Assembly (NCBI RefSeq): GCF_905220565.1
Contig: NC_059404.1
Location: forward strand, 2,942,472 to 3,006,471
Reading direction: 5' to 3'
DNA: 64,000 nucleotides
From: Melitaea cinxia
Lineage: Eukaryota > Arthropoda > Insecta > Lepidoptera > Nymphalidae
Shown one piece after another: positions 1 through 10,507 of this stretch. Position 1 is the first letter of the stretch, and each line of letters begins with the position of its first letter. Both the position numbers and the translations under genes were made by a program. The notes beneath the pieces are model-generated. The model had not been told where the DNA came from and made no database searches. It saw only the letters and a list, made by a program, of their open reading frames with translations.

Positions 1-484
1 AAAAAAAAAAAAAACAATAATAATAATTATTATTATCTAATTTGTTGCTGTCGTTGGAAAAGTATGTGCGTATAATTTAATAAATTACATAACAATACAT
101 ATAATACATACATTATTGGCGATTAATTTTTGTTTATATATGTAGATTATAAAAAAAAATATTTAAAATAACTAACTCTTCTTTAAACTAATATTCTACA
201 TTTTAAAGAATTCTTGTAAAACTTTCTTTAAAATGATACCGTTATATAAAGGTTATTATGTTTTTATCATCATAGTTTAATGGACTTGAAACGTATTATG
301 TAACATCCATGTAAGAATAAAACTAATGGATATTGGTTTAATCCATTTGTTACTTGACGAAAATGGAGTTGCACAATTTGTACAGGAAAATAATTTACCA
401 AAATTATTAGAAAAAATATCCTCGTAGGAGATAATATTGCTGACCTTTTCAAAACATGTAAATTAAGATAGTAATCACCAAATA
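1..484. other. AT-rich stretch, no gene seen
   Basis: No credible coding region is visible. Positions 36-75 resemble 43310-43350 (both contain a TCGTTGGAAA core followed by a TATGTGCG or TATGCGCG motif), so part of this stretch is an old dispersed repeat. The rest is A/T-rich sequence with homopolymers. Confidence 0.6.
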
Positions 485-798
485 TCTAATATATAAAATT
501 CTCGTGTCGCGGTGTTTGTAGTTAAACTCCTCCGAAACGGCTTGACCGATTCTCATGAAATTTTGTGTGCATATTGGTTAAGTCTGAGAATCGAACAACA
601 TCTATTTTTCATCCCCCTGAATGTTAAGGGTAGTCCACTCCTAATTTTTTTTAATTTTTTGATGAATTATTTATTCTTTATTTTATTATGATTTGGCGTT
701 GAAAAATACATACAACCCTAAATTTTCATCCTTCTACCACCAACCCCTATTTTTAAATAGCGTTTAGCGGGCAAGACAACGTTTGCCGAGTTAGCTAG
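485..798 (+). mobile_element. Non-autonomous Helitron, first of a tandem pair
   Basis: The element begins TCTAATATATAAAATTC, is preceded by A, and ends GGCAAGACAACGTTTGCC...CTAG. The hairpin (GGCAA/TTGCC type) about 10 bases before a CTAG end is the Helitron 3' signature. It shares its first roughly 140 bases with the next element. It has no coding capacity and would depend on a Rep/helicase protein from elsewhere. Its CTAG is followed directly by the TC of the second element. Confidence 0.75.
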
Positions 799-1008
799 TC
801 TAATATATAAAATTCTCGTGTCGCGGTGTTTGTAGTTAAACTCCTCCGAAACGGCTTGACCGATTCTCATGAAATTATGTGTGCACATCGTGTAGGTCTG
901 AGAATCGAACAAAATCTATTTTTCATACCCCTAAGTTATAATGGGGTGAGGGGGGATTGAAAAGGTTATTAAAATATATGGCAAAACAACGTTTGCGGGG
1001 TCAGCTAG
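799..1008 (+). mobile_element. Non-autonomous Helitron, second of a tandem pair
   Basis: It has the same 5' end as 485-798 and ends with hairpin GCAAA-ACAACG-TTTGC, then GGGGTCAGCTAG. The next base is T at 1009, and the base before the pair is A at 484, so the dimer sits in the A/T target expected for Helitrons. It is shorter than the first copy by an internal deletion. No protein is encoded. Confidence 0.75.
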
Positions 1009-1337
1009 TATATTTATATATTGAAGTATACTTGAAGTATTTAAATTTTTTGACGAAGCTATCGCAGCAATTTAAATACGGAATTTTCAAAAAATAGTCT
1101 CATTTATTTATTTATTTAAATTATTTAGCTTTTAAGAGTGTCCAAATGATACCATGATTTCGCTAATGCCACGTCGAATAGAGAATAGGTACATGAAGGA
1201 AATTGATCGGTGCGGTTGAGATTACAACTTCAATAGAATTTTTACGATTATAGAAATAGACGGTTAAACAATATTTAGTCTTTTTTCTCAAATTATTCTA
1301 CAGTCAAATCTCTCTTTGTATTCTGTTGATTTTGATT
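1009..1337. other. AT-rich stretch, no gene seen
   Basis: No open reading frame or RNA gene is supported. There is a short ATTT-type tract at 1100-1120, and otherwise unremarkable A/T-rich sequence. Confidence 0.6.
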
Positions 1338-1450
1338 AGATAAGCACTAACCAACCCGCATTGGATCAGCGTGGTGGATTGAGTTCTGATCCTTCTTCTA
1401 CATGGGGAAAGAGGCCTATGCCCAGCAGTGGGATATTACAGGCTGAAGCG
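1338..1450 (+). mobile_element. 3' tail fragment of tRNA-derived SINE family D
   Basis: The segment from 'ccaacccgcattggatcagc' to 'caggctgaagc' is nearly identical to 35928-36027, the 3' end of a full SINE. Its last part reads in frame as E-A-Y-A-Q-Q-W-D-I-T-G followed by TGA, which resembles the C-terminus of RTE reverse transcriptases. Only the tail is present here. Confidence 0.7.
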
Positions 1451-2565
1451 AGGCATAATAAAGAGTGATTTTGCACCCGTCGATGACGCAAATACTAACA
1501 ATAATGCAGGGTTATCTATTAACATTGGTAATACGTATATTGTAATCGTAAATTCTTTGAAGTCAACTATTATTGTGTTCGAATTGTTGTCAGAGATGTC
1601 TGTTAGATAAAAAAGGAAGCTACTTATTACGTAAAAACTCCGTAAATTGTTAAAACCATTCAACAGTTTACAGAAATGGCCACCTATGTATATACAGTGT
1701 GTTGTTATCATTTAATATTAAATGCATCTACTTCACATTTTCTGGCTTATACAGATATATAAATATCAAATATAAAATTATTTAATAGCTGGGATACCTT
1801 ATCCTAATATAATATAAGCTAACAAATTGAGACGTATGTAATATTACAGTGTTTGTATGAGTTTACTTAATGCGTTCATTTTCATTATTAAAATGGTTCA
1901 GTCACGACGACTTGCAACTCGTTTGTGGGGGGAATATTCTAAATTAGACGTTATTTGTATATTATGAAATCATTGCTATGTTGTGTGTTATTTTAAGTTT
2001 AATATATCTTAATTTTACTGAAGATTTGCAAGACTTTAAGCACTATAAAATTGTTTACGTTTTTCGTGGATAGTATTTTTTTTAAGGTTTTATAATGAAG
2101 TTTATACTATCGTAATATTTTTTCTATTATGCAAAATTAAATTAAACATCTATTTAAATTTAAATGAAAAGAAACCGTATCAGATTACGTTATCTTACAA
2201 TGTACTCGTAAAAAGGAAAATAAGGAAAACTCTCCAATTTTTTTTTGTAGAAAAAAATTTGCGTAAAACGACGACTGTAAAAATAATATCATTATAATTT
2301 AATCATCTTCAAAAAAAGTGGATCACTTTTATTTTATTTTTAAAACACATGATGTTTTTAAAATGGGATATCGCAAAATATCTTAGATTGACATATCTCA
2401 AAATATGTAGCAAATATCTTAAAGGTGATCTGAAATAAATTTTTGAGAAAGTTGAAGAAACGGCTGATTAGGAAGTAATAATTGTTTGTATTTACTATAG
2501 CTACTATTTTGATCTCACATTAAATAGATTAGATATTATTTAGATTACAATAATTAATTCCTTAC
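1451..2565. other. Probable intron or intergenic DNA, no gene seen
   Basis: This lies just downstream of the minus-strand signal-peptide exon, so it is probably intron. I looked for a minus-strand acceptor followed by an open phase-compatible exon and found none I would defend. Short open stretches near 1436-1711 overlap on both strands and look like chance. Confidence 0.5.
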
Positions 2566-2676
2566 CTGCGGCACAATTAACGAGGCAAACGATTAGCAAA
2601 AACAAGACCACTGCTCTTACAGTTGCGGTGGGTTTCGTCGCGCTTCCTTTGCTTTTCATTTTGAGGATTTTTCCTG
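2566..2676 (-). CDS. Host exon: 5' UTR end, start codon and signal-peptide-like N-terminus
   Basis: On the minus strand a run of ten T ends in GCAGCAG (acceptor at 2677 or 2674). A short leader follows, then ATG at 2659-2657. The frame runs 31 codons plus one base to 2566, where CGCAG|GTAAGG forms a strong splice donor (phase 1). The peptide starts MKSKGSATKPTATVR, a basic region, then AVVLFLLIVCLVNCAAG, a hydrophobic core ending in a small-residue AA pair. That suits a secretory signal peptide or signal anchor. This is the only host-like coding exon I can defend. Mature-protein exons are not visible and should lie leftward, possibly outside the window. The family is unknown; a secreted peptide, enzyme or binding protein are all possible. 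Confidence 0.62.
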
Positions 2677-3536
2677 CTGCAAAAAAAAAATATATTTCTT
2701 ATAAAAAAATACATATACAGTAAATTAAAATGTGGTATCTGTGTGTACTATTATTGTGACGATGATTGTAATGGATAAACTTAAAAATTACTTTACCGTC
2801 ACTGAAAATTCTACTTTATTACTAAGTCATATAGGCTATATTTTAAAAGGAGGCAAATGAGCATCCAATATAGTATAATTTGCAGTAAGTTAATAAGTCA
2901 TAAATCAATAAATACAAGCATTACATTACTAATATAAAAAATTAAGTTTTTTTTTATTATTCATCAATAAACCATTCAGTTGGAATATACGGTTGACTTT
3001 ATGCCTTCTAGCGTTTTTCACCAATCCATCATAAGACAAATCAGAAAATTGTTAAGGGGGTGAAAAAAATATCCCTGTTTACAAAAAAAAAAAACAACAA
3101 ACGTTATAAATACAAATTAAAAAAAACATGCTTAATGTACACTTGTATAAAGAGAATGGAATTCGAGTCCACGGAATTTCGTAATTACTTTTTTAAAGCT
3201 TTTCTTTACGTGATAATTAACTAGGAATATGTTATAGAGCTTCTTCTTATTTCAAAAATTAATAACACATACTGTACTTTAATTTCATTTTGTGGCTTAT
3301 TTAATACTAAAACAATTATGTAAAAATAATTTTGTAACATTCAGCAGACGATTAGCAATTAATACTTTACATAGTACATTTTTAATTGTCATGGTTATAG
3401 CAATCGACATGCGATACACGATGAATCGCACGATAATTGCAAGTTTAGCTAGTAAAGCGTACAAATGTTTGTGTGTACCATATGTAGGTTTACTTGTTAA
3501 TATATAATTATATTGATAATCATAATTATACATTAA
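2677..3536. other. Likely intron, no gene seen
   Basis: The sequence is A/T-rich. It carries the polypyrimidine tract (minus strand) of the neighbouring exon at about 2678-2690. Overlapping short open frames on both strands at 3292-3533 have no recognisable motif and are treated as chance. Confidence 0.5.
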
Positions 3537-4086
3537 CTAGATGGTACTCGCGACTTCGTCTGCGCAGGATTATTAAGTACTTCGAGTAGCTTATTATCTT
3601 CTCAATATCCTTATACCAAAATTCATCAAAATTGATTCTGCGATATAAAAACCAATTTGTTACTACCAAATGTGCATTAGAAATATATTATCACTTTTTT
3701 ATTGTATTTATGGTTCACTGTTTTTGCGATAATGGCTTACTCATAAAATATAGATATATGCTGTCGCGGACTTTTTCGTCGGACTAATTAAGATAAACAT
3801 TTCTCTTATACATTATATACGTGTAAACGCTACAGTTTTTGCAGCGTACGCCAGAACAGCTCGCAGATGGCAGACTTTTTTCCGACTTAAAATGACCGTT
3901 ATATTTTAGACAATTCACACACTTTCTTTAAAAATTATAGCCTATGTCTTATTCTAATATATAATTGTATGTTGCTATATTATTGTAAACTTTCATTAAA
4001 ATCCATTCGGTAGTTTTTGCGTGAAAGAAGAACAAACATCCAAACATCCATACATACATACTTTCCCGTTTATAATATTAGTAGGA
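3537..4086 (-). mobile_element. Helitron-like element, non-autonomous
   Basis: On the minus strand it starts TCCTACTAATATTATAAACG after an A and ends CTAG before a T. The terminal part (plus strand 'actcgcgacttcgtctgcg') matches the ends at 15588, 32404, 47314 and 56695. The CTAG is preceded by a diverged hairpin region. No protein is encoded. Confidence 0.65.
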
Positions 4087-5100
4087 TATTTATATGATTT
4101 GCTATTTATATTCATCAATTTGTTATTTAAAAAAACGATAAATATTTACACTTTAATATTATTTGAGTACATTTAACAATAGTCTAGTACATTGAAATTT
4201 GCTTCACGAGATCTTAACAATGAAAGCCTTCCAATTAGAATATCATCCATTATTGACCTTAAAATGCTTCGTCAGATCTGATTGTATAAACAACCCTTAA
4301 AAACAATTACTTAATTACGTTTGAATGCTCAGCCAAACTCACTAAATAAATCAATTGTAAGAATTCCACCGCAAGAGTCTGTAATCATAATAAAATTATT
4401 ATGAAAATTTCGCTAATAATGTATTCAATCGTAAACATTTAAACTTTGAAATTGAATTAATATTTTATAAATTAAACAACCATCCCACCCCGGCTTCGGC
4501 TTCGATTTAACAAAAATTAAAAAGAAAATCTTACTTCAGGGAAGTCTCTTGGCTGTGTTCTTTTATAAATTTTAGGTACTTTGCCAGTCGGCCTGCTGTA
4601 AATTTTGAACTAGATATTTCCTTCTGCGCCTTATCTCGAATTATATTTAGACTGAGAATTAAAAATTTTAGGAAAATTCATAGAACATAATGTGATGTTT
4701 GTAAATAATTTAAGTATGTACGTTCAGTATAAATTCGCTCATCAATTAGGTTTTAATTGCAATCATTTAATCATATATCTAAATATTAATTATTTTAGGT
4801 CATCATTGGATGTAATAGATCAAATCAATAATTCTATGCTTCGCTATAGAAAAGTTGTTTGAAAAGTTTTATAAATTACCTTCCCAGCGCTGCTTAGGCA
4901 CCGAGACCCACCTCCCTATAAATATGACTACGACGTTACTACATATAGTGATATATAACATAAAAAGTATTATTTTTAATGTATCTATAATCTGTATAAA
5001 TATGTCGGCACTTGCGCTTTTGTACGTAATTAGTAAGGAATTCATAAACAACAGATGCACCGAGCACGCCACCTAGCACATCGTTCGATAGTCACCTACC
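4087..5100. other. AT-rich stretch, no gene seen
   Basis: Open stretches at 4855-5076 exist on both strands over the same bases and show no motif, so neither is called. A short GC-richer patch (4490-4510) looks like a decayed repeat. Confidence 0.5.
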
Positions 5101-5560
5101 CTCACTCATTATATTACTCGAGTTATTCTGACGTGTATAAAACGAACGGTGCAAGGCAGTCTTGACTCTGGCTTGGCACGGTGTTCTTGTTGTATCCTGC
5201 TAGTAGCTTAATCTAGACTCTTTCAATAATTAATTTGTGCAAACGTATAATTGTTACATAACGATCTATAATTTGGCTAGGCAGGGTGGACAACTCGAGC
5301 AGCGAAGGTGAGCGTTGATGCGCATCTCAAAGGGGATCTCCTTAAACCTACACCTATGTCGCAAGTCCTAGGCACTGCTCTGCGTTACTTCCTCTGCCAC
5401 ACGATAGACTCGGCACCCACACGGTGAATCCATCGAATGCTAAGAAGCTAGTCTCCGCCCCATTAACTAATAACTATCCCGCGTTCCGTGCTGCGTTACC
5501 CTTCTGTTAAGTGATTCCTGTGTCACAATAAATTGGTGATATCATAAATTGTGTTTACTT
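5101..5560 (+). repeat. LTR-like or other transcribed repeat with TATA and AATAAA
   Basis: It contains TATAAAA at 5136 and AATAAA at 5527-5532, about 390 bases apart, on the same strand. Between them, 5270-5453 is shared with 56365-56548. A solo LTR would have this arrangement, but I could not define terminal TG/CA ends or a target duplication. The spacing from TATA to the nearest initiator-like CAGTC (5157) is short for RNA polymerase II. It could instead be another kind of repeat. Confidence 0.35.
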
Positions 5561-6340
5561 GTGCCAACATTGACCACTGAAGCCCAAAGTAGACCGAATA
5601 CTCAGAAACGATGACCGAGAGAGAGATCTACCTCATTCCTATATATAAATATTAATCCCTCTTTCCCCTGGACATGCTAAAAATTGAAAACGACTATACC
5701 GATTTTATCTTTTTTTTTCCAGGTTGCTAATACTCTATAGATTCTTTTTGTAAGATAGAGCTATTTCTCTCAGATCAGATAGTTTTTGCTTCATATAAGC
5801 TAGCTGTGCGACGCGGTTTCGCAAGCGTTAATTTGAGAAAAAATAATAATAGCCTTGTAGCCTTTCTCGGTAAATAGGCTATTTATATCTAACACAAAAA
5901 GAATTTTCCGACTGGAACGAGTAGTTTCTGAGATTAACGGGTCTAAACAAAACAAAGTATAGTAAACAAATTTAAGCTTTAATAATATTAGTATAGATAT
6001 ATAACATGTACAGTTATAATGTTTTTGACGTAGGTAATAGATTTAATTATATTATTCTAAGAAGCAAAAATAGTTTTGCCTTCGCTAACAGAAAATTTAG
6101 ATGCAAGTATATCTGAGTGGACACATAAATTTATAATTTATTTACGAAGTGGGTTCAAAAGAGCGACTACTTCACCTGTCCGTTTTAACGGAATACGTAT
6201 TCTGAGAATTTGTAGCTTTACGTTTAATTGACATGTCAGACTTATAACGTAAAAGATCTTTCAAGTTACTCTTTATGAATTTAATAAAGTATTTTTTTAA
6301 CATATATTTATTTTTAAAAGGTTTTTTATATCCTTATACA
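5561..6340. other. No gene seen
   Basis: This is A/T-rich sequence without a supported gene. The motif near 5810-5830 (GCGACGCGGTTTCGCAAGCG) and the following bases look like a diverged Helitron-type end, too decayed to bound. Confidence 0.45.
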
Positions 6341-6415
6341 TGCATTTAGCCTGTACCACTGCTGTGAATAGGCCTCTTTCGCCACTATACTATAAATAAA
6401 TAAATATCATATAAT

Positions 6416-6700
6416 ATACACACATAGTCGTCTGTTCCTATGGTAAGCAACTGAATGCTTGTGTTATAGGTAACAGCCGACTGTTATAACTATGAGTAAC
6501 GATCGCTATCAGGTATTTATGATAACAACCGGGACCGACGGCATAATGTGCTCTCCGAGGCACGATGGAGAGGCCCATAAGGACAGACATCCAAACCCGA
6601 AAGGAATATTTGTACAAATACAAATTAATATCCATCCAACTACACTCATTCTGTTTCATGTTTCATGCAACTACTCGCACCAGAGCGGTTGTTGTTGTAT
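6416..6700 (-). mobile_element. Composite: SINE C 3' part joined to SINE D, minus strand
   Basis: 6416-6487 matches the 3' half of SINE C (compare 11085-11150). It is joined to 6488-6700, which matches SINE D (compare 55208-55433 and, inverted, 19012-19203), including the core 'gatcgctatcaggtattta'. The 5' tRNA-like head of D is largely lost. The junction looks like one element inserted into or beside another. Overlapping open frames here are not genes. Confidence 0.6.
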
Positions 6701-6833
6701 CCTTATACATACCTACTATAATGATATATATTTTTTTATTGTTAAATAATAGATTTTAAATCGTCATAATCACACTTTCAAATTATTTATACAGTACTTT
6801 ATATTTATTTTTTATAATATATTCTTATTTATC

Positions 6834-7072
6834 ACCCGACTACGGTAAATCCAAAAGGAGGGTTATAATTTTAGCAGTCTGTGTATTCGTATGCATGAAT
6901 GTATGTATATTCACCAACTATCATATCTCCCAAACTACTTGTCACATTTAGATTAGGGTATTATTAGAAGCATCTTAATTGTCCGCTGGTTATATGGTGT
7001 TAGATTGTATTGAATGTGGCGCCCTCTAATTAACTTAAACTGACGAACTAATTGTTTTTGCCGTAGTCGGGT
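6834..7072. mobile_element. MITE with terminal inverted repeats CCCGACTACGG
   Basis: The left end reads ACCCGACTACGGTAAA at 6834-6849. The right end is its inverse, TTTGCCGTAGTCGGGT, finishing at 7072. The roughly 239-bp body has no coding capacity. No convincing target duplication is visible, so the superfamily is left open. Confidence 0.6.
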
Positions 7073-7165
7073 TTTGGTTTTTAACTTTTTTAATACCTAT
7101 AGCTATGTGCTTAAGTCGTTTATTCTAAAATATATACCAAGTAAGGATATATCTTTTGTTTCAAT

Positions 7166-7262
7166 TCAGCCTATCGCAGTCTATCTCTGGACATAGGATT
7201 CTCAAAACTTGCACTAACCATCTCGCCTTACCGCAATTTTCATCCAGTATCCGCCTTTTTAA
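7166..7262 (-). mobile_element. Decayed RTE 3'-end fragment
   Basis: 'cagcctatcgcag' and 'ctctggacatagg' followed by a diverged stretch match the inverse of the RTE reverse transcriptase C-terminal codons and stop seen intact at 36471-36560. It is short and heavily mutated. Confidence 0.5.
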
Positions 7263-7434
7263 ACGGTTTTATTTAGCTCACCCCGTTTGTTTTATTTATT
7301 TTTTATTATTCTTGGGTCAAATTTAGTAATTCAAATTTCACCCTCTTCCTGTCAACCGATTGATCTGAAATTTTGTATACACTTTGGATTTTGGTGACAA
7401 TACAATTATGTTTATTCATTATCATTATAAATTC

Positions 7435-8310
7435 AAGATGGCCGCCGCTACAAAATGGCGGATAATTTATGTTTTATTCATCCCATCAATATGGGTATCA
7501 AATGAAAGGGCTCAACAAGCAGAATACAATATACTATAAAAAATTGAAATCCAAGATGGCGGCCGCTACAAAATGGCGGATAACGTAGGTTTTATCGATC
7601 CCATCAATATGGGTATCAAATGAAAGTGCTCAACCAGTATAATCAATGTACTATATAAAATTAAAATCCAAGATGGCGGCCTCTACAAAATGGCGGATAA
7701 CTTAGGTTTTATCAATCCCATCAACAATTGGTTTAGAAAAATGAGAGTGGCCGTCGACAATGCAGTAAAGTAACAATGTAAGTCACACAATGTAAATTAT
7801 AAAGCATGTAGTGCATTATAAAATTAATGGAGCATGTAAAAAAAAAAACAACCATAGTCGTAAGTCATTATTCTAGTTATTGTTATTTAATTTAATTCTA
7901 ATAATTATTCTAATTATTATTATTATATAATTATATATATCTCTCACGGTCAGTTTTGGACTCACCATCGAAATAGAGAAAATAAGCTTTAGTTCGTAAT
8001 TCGAATGCAATGTTGAAAATAATACGCCTCAATACTTGAAAATTAAAATTTAAATAAAAAAGGCATGGGCACTCAAGAGCCTATGGATGTTAAAATTTAA
8101 ATTAAAAAAAAAAAATCCCATCAACATGGGTATCAAATGAAAGGTCTCAACAAGTAGAATACAATTTACTATGCAAAATTGAAATCTAAGCTGGCCGCCG
8201 CTACCAAATGTCTGATAACAATTTTTTATCAATCCCACCAATATGGGTATCAAATAAAAGGGCTTAACAAGAAGAATACAGTGCACTATACAACCTCAAT
8301 ATTTAAGATG
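7435..8310 (+). repeat. Tandem array, about 117-bp units, interrupted by an insertion
   Basis: Units begin AAGATGGC at 7435, 7553 and 7670 (periods 118 and 117). Each has a second ATGGCGGATAA motif and the phrase ATCCCATCAATATGGGTATC. The array stops at 7726 and resumes at 8114 with more diverged units near 8187 and 8303. The units hold paired AAGATGGCGGC/AAAATGGCGG motifs, which resemble YY1/Pho binding sites (established consensus). Function is not implied. Open frames across the array have no meaning I can support. Confidence 0.8.
7727..8113 (+). mobile_element. Poly(A)-ended retroinsertion inside the tandem array
   Basis: This 387-bp block separates two parts of the array. It is flanked by the 13-bp direct repeat AATCCCATCAACA at 7714-7726 and 8114-8126. 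It ends in an A-rich tract on the right, as expected for target-primed reverse transcription. The body has no recognised coding sequence. An A/T-rich motif (AAAATTTAAAT) occurs twice near the 3' end around a 28-bp GC-richer segment. Because the array itself contains the 13-mer, one side of the duplication would be present anyway. Confidence 0.65.
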
Positions 8311-8374
8311 GGCCTTGCAATAATGAAGCACTAAATGAATTAAACAGAATGCGAAATAAAAACTAAAAACTAGA

Positions 8375-9140
8375 AAATAAAAATAGGTAAAAAAACTTTT
8401 TAAGTTAAACGGTTTTATGTTAAACATACATTGCAATGTTTAAGATAAATGTACTAAAAACCAAAAAATAATAAAATAGATACAGTCGTGGGAATTATAA
8501 ACATATGCATAGACTAGACTAAAATAAAACCGTGGGGCACGTCAATTGTCTACAAATTATCGACTTAATGTGCGATAGAAGAATCGTTTAATTCGTCGTT
8601 AAAATAGGCAGTTGGCCCGCAGACGGTGAGGAAATTACTTACTATTTTCTTGCTCATGGAAATTCCAATAGTTATACACTCCATGTAAATAAAAGAGATG
8701 TTTCAACTAGTTTATCGTTGGACATTCACACTGCTGGCTGGCGAGGAATCGTTTCACTGCTCGTAGTTTGTCTTTAATCGACAAAACATATGATAAAAGT
8801 ACTACTCGCTCACCACTATGAAACCCTCAAACTCGCTTATAATCGAGCTTGCTAGCTTGTTTCCACATTCTAGCCCTACTTATCACACGTCCATCGTTGT
8901 CGGTTGAACAACTGCCTAATTATAGTGTAACATTACAAAACAAACATTTTAATCAACGATTGTAGACAATTGACGTGCCCCACGGTTTTATTTTAGTCTA
9001 GTCTATGCATATGTTTATAATTCCCACGACTGTATCTATTTTATTATTTTTTGGTTTTTAGTACATTTATCTTAAACATTGCAATGTATGTTTAACATAA
9101 AACCGTTTAACTTAAAAAGTTTTTTTACCTATTTTTATTT
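8375..9140. repeat. Large palindrome: 181-bp inverted arms around a 404-bp spacer
   Basis: The left arm 8375-8555 and right arm 8960-9140 appear to be exact inverse copies by eye. They include 'cagtcgtgggaattataaac' and 'ccgtggggcacgtcaattg'. The spacer 8556-8959 is unique in the window and carries its own small inverted pair (AGGCAGTTG near 8606, CAACTGCCT near 8909). It may be a foldback transposon with long TIRs, a recent inverted duplication or an assembly artefact. No open frame of note. Confidence 0.85.
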
Positions 9141-9486
9141 ATAATTAGAAAAATGACTCAAGTCGTGTTTCATGACAAACGTATTCCATTGCATAACACC
9201 GTATTTGAATCAAGTCCATATTTACATATCTTAAGATATAATATAATTATAATGTTATTAACATAGCCTTTGAACTGATTCAGACAGAAAGCGTCCCGCT
9301 GCTTGGCAAAATTTCATTTTCGTGTAGGAGATGGTTAGGAGTTTAACATATAGGGTGCTCTATTGAGGTTGGTGTATATTGTCCAATTTACTAGTAAAAA
9401 TCATTATCTTTGATTCTATGATAACAAATATGATCGACTTGATTTGGGCAGAGGTACCGTTTTATTTATTTAACTACTAAATTTAA

Positions 9487-9762
9487 TAACTATGTCGGCA
9501 AACAAAAGTACCGCTCACCTGATGGTAGGCGATTGCCGTAGTTATTAGACGCCTGTAACACCAGAAACATCGCAAGCGCGTTGTCGACCAATCCCCAATA
9601 CTCTCAGGAACTCTGGTCACTTTACTCACCAACAAGAACACAATACTGCGTGAAACAGTATTATTTAGCTGTGTTCTTCTGTAAGGTAATTTTGAGCACG
9701 AAATTCCTGCTGTACCCCTACCTCTGTACCGTGGGAAAACACAAAGCGATACTTAAACCATA
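9487..9762 (-). mobile_element. SINE B copy
   Basis: On the minus strand it matches the family B order: GGTAG...TTTCCTGC head, 'tgagtaaagtgaccagag', 'acgcgcttgcgatg', 'aggcgtctaa', 'accatcaggtgagc', then a GCCGACATAG end. It is moderately diverged from 55474-55757. Confidence 0.7.
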
Positions 9763-9821
9763 GCCTAATTTTGATTAAATATAACTATAGACCATAGTCC
9801 TCCTTTACAGTTCTTAGCCTA

Positions 9822-9885
9822 CACGGAGAAAGAGGCTTGTGCCCAGCGGTGGGATGTTACAGGCTAAATCATCATCATCAAAGAC
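9822..9885 (+). mobile_element. SINE D tail with (ATC)n end
   Basis: 'gagaaagaggcttgtgccc' plus 'agcggtgggatgttacaggc' followed by ATCATCATCATC. It is the same RTE-like tail as at 1338-1450. Confidence 0.6.
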
Positions 9886-10169
9886 CATATGGTCTATAAT
9901 TGTATTTATTGTAATAAGTGTTTCAAATTTATATGAAAAAGCCTTTAACTCTCGCTAAAAATAATACTTTTACAGGTAATTTTTATAAAATATCACTTAC
10001 AAAATTAATCATAATAACTGTATCAGTTTAGAAAGATGCACTCGCATGTGACATCGCATGACATAATCGATTGTCGACGATCCCCATAGAAAACTTGGAG
10101 GAAAAACTTCTAATGCTTTGATCACGACTTTATGAGAGACAGGCCTTGGTAACAAAATATTTCTACAAT

Positions 10170-10495
10170 CACCATCATCATCATCACAGCAGCCTTTCGC
10201 AGTCCACTGCTGGACATAGGCCTCCACAAGTTTACGCCAAAAATGGCGTGAACTCATGTGTTTTGCCCATAGTCACCACGCTGGGCAGGCGGGTTGGTGA
10301 CCGCAGGTGCTGGCTTTGTCGCACCGAAGACGCTGCTGCCCGTCTTCGGCCTGTGTATTTCAAAGCCAGTAGTTGGATGGTTATTCCGCCATCGGTCGGC
10401 TTTTTAAGTTCTAAGGTAGTAGTTGAACTGTATTATCGCCTTAGTCGCCTCTTACGACACCCACGAGAAGAGAGGGGGTGGCTATATTTTTTGAT
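10170..10495 (-). mobile_element. RTE-tailed SINE A, near full length, with target duplication
   Basis: On the minus strand it runs from the TAGCCACCCCCTCTC-type head to the 3' tail reading ...CAGCAGTGGACTGCGAAAGG followed by (TGA)n. Flanks repeat TATTTCTACAAT at 10158-10169 and 10496-10507, a 12-bp target duplication. No protein is encoded; the open frame at 10146-10517 on the other strand is a by-product. Confidence 0.8.
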
Positions 10496-10507
10496 TATTT
10501 CTACAAT

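Noticed and set aside
5136..5532. Host gene promoter and poly(A) site
   Set aside because: No open frame or splice signal between them, and the core is a repeat; reported as LTR-like instead.
7435..8310. CRISPR-like spaced repeats
   Set aside because: The whole 117-bp unit repeats, there are no unique spacers of constant size, and the genome is eukaryotic.
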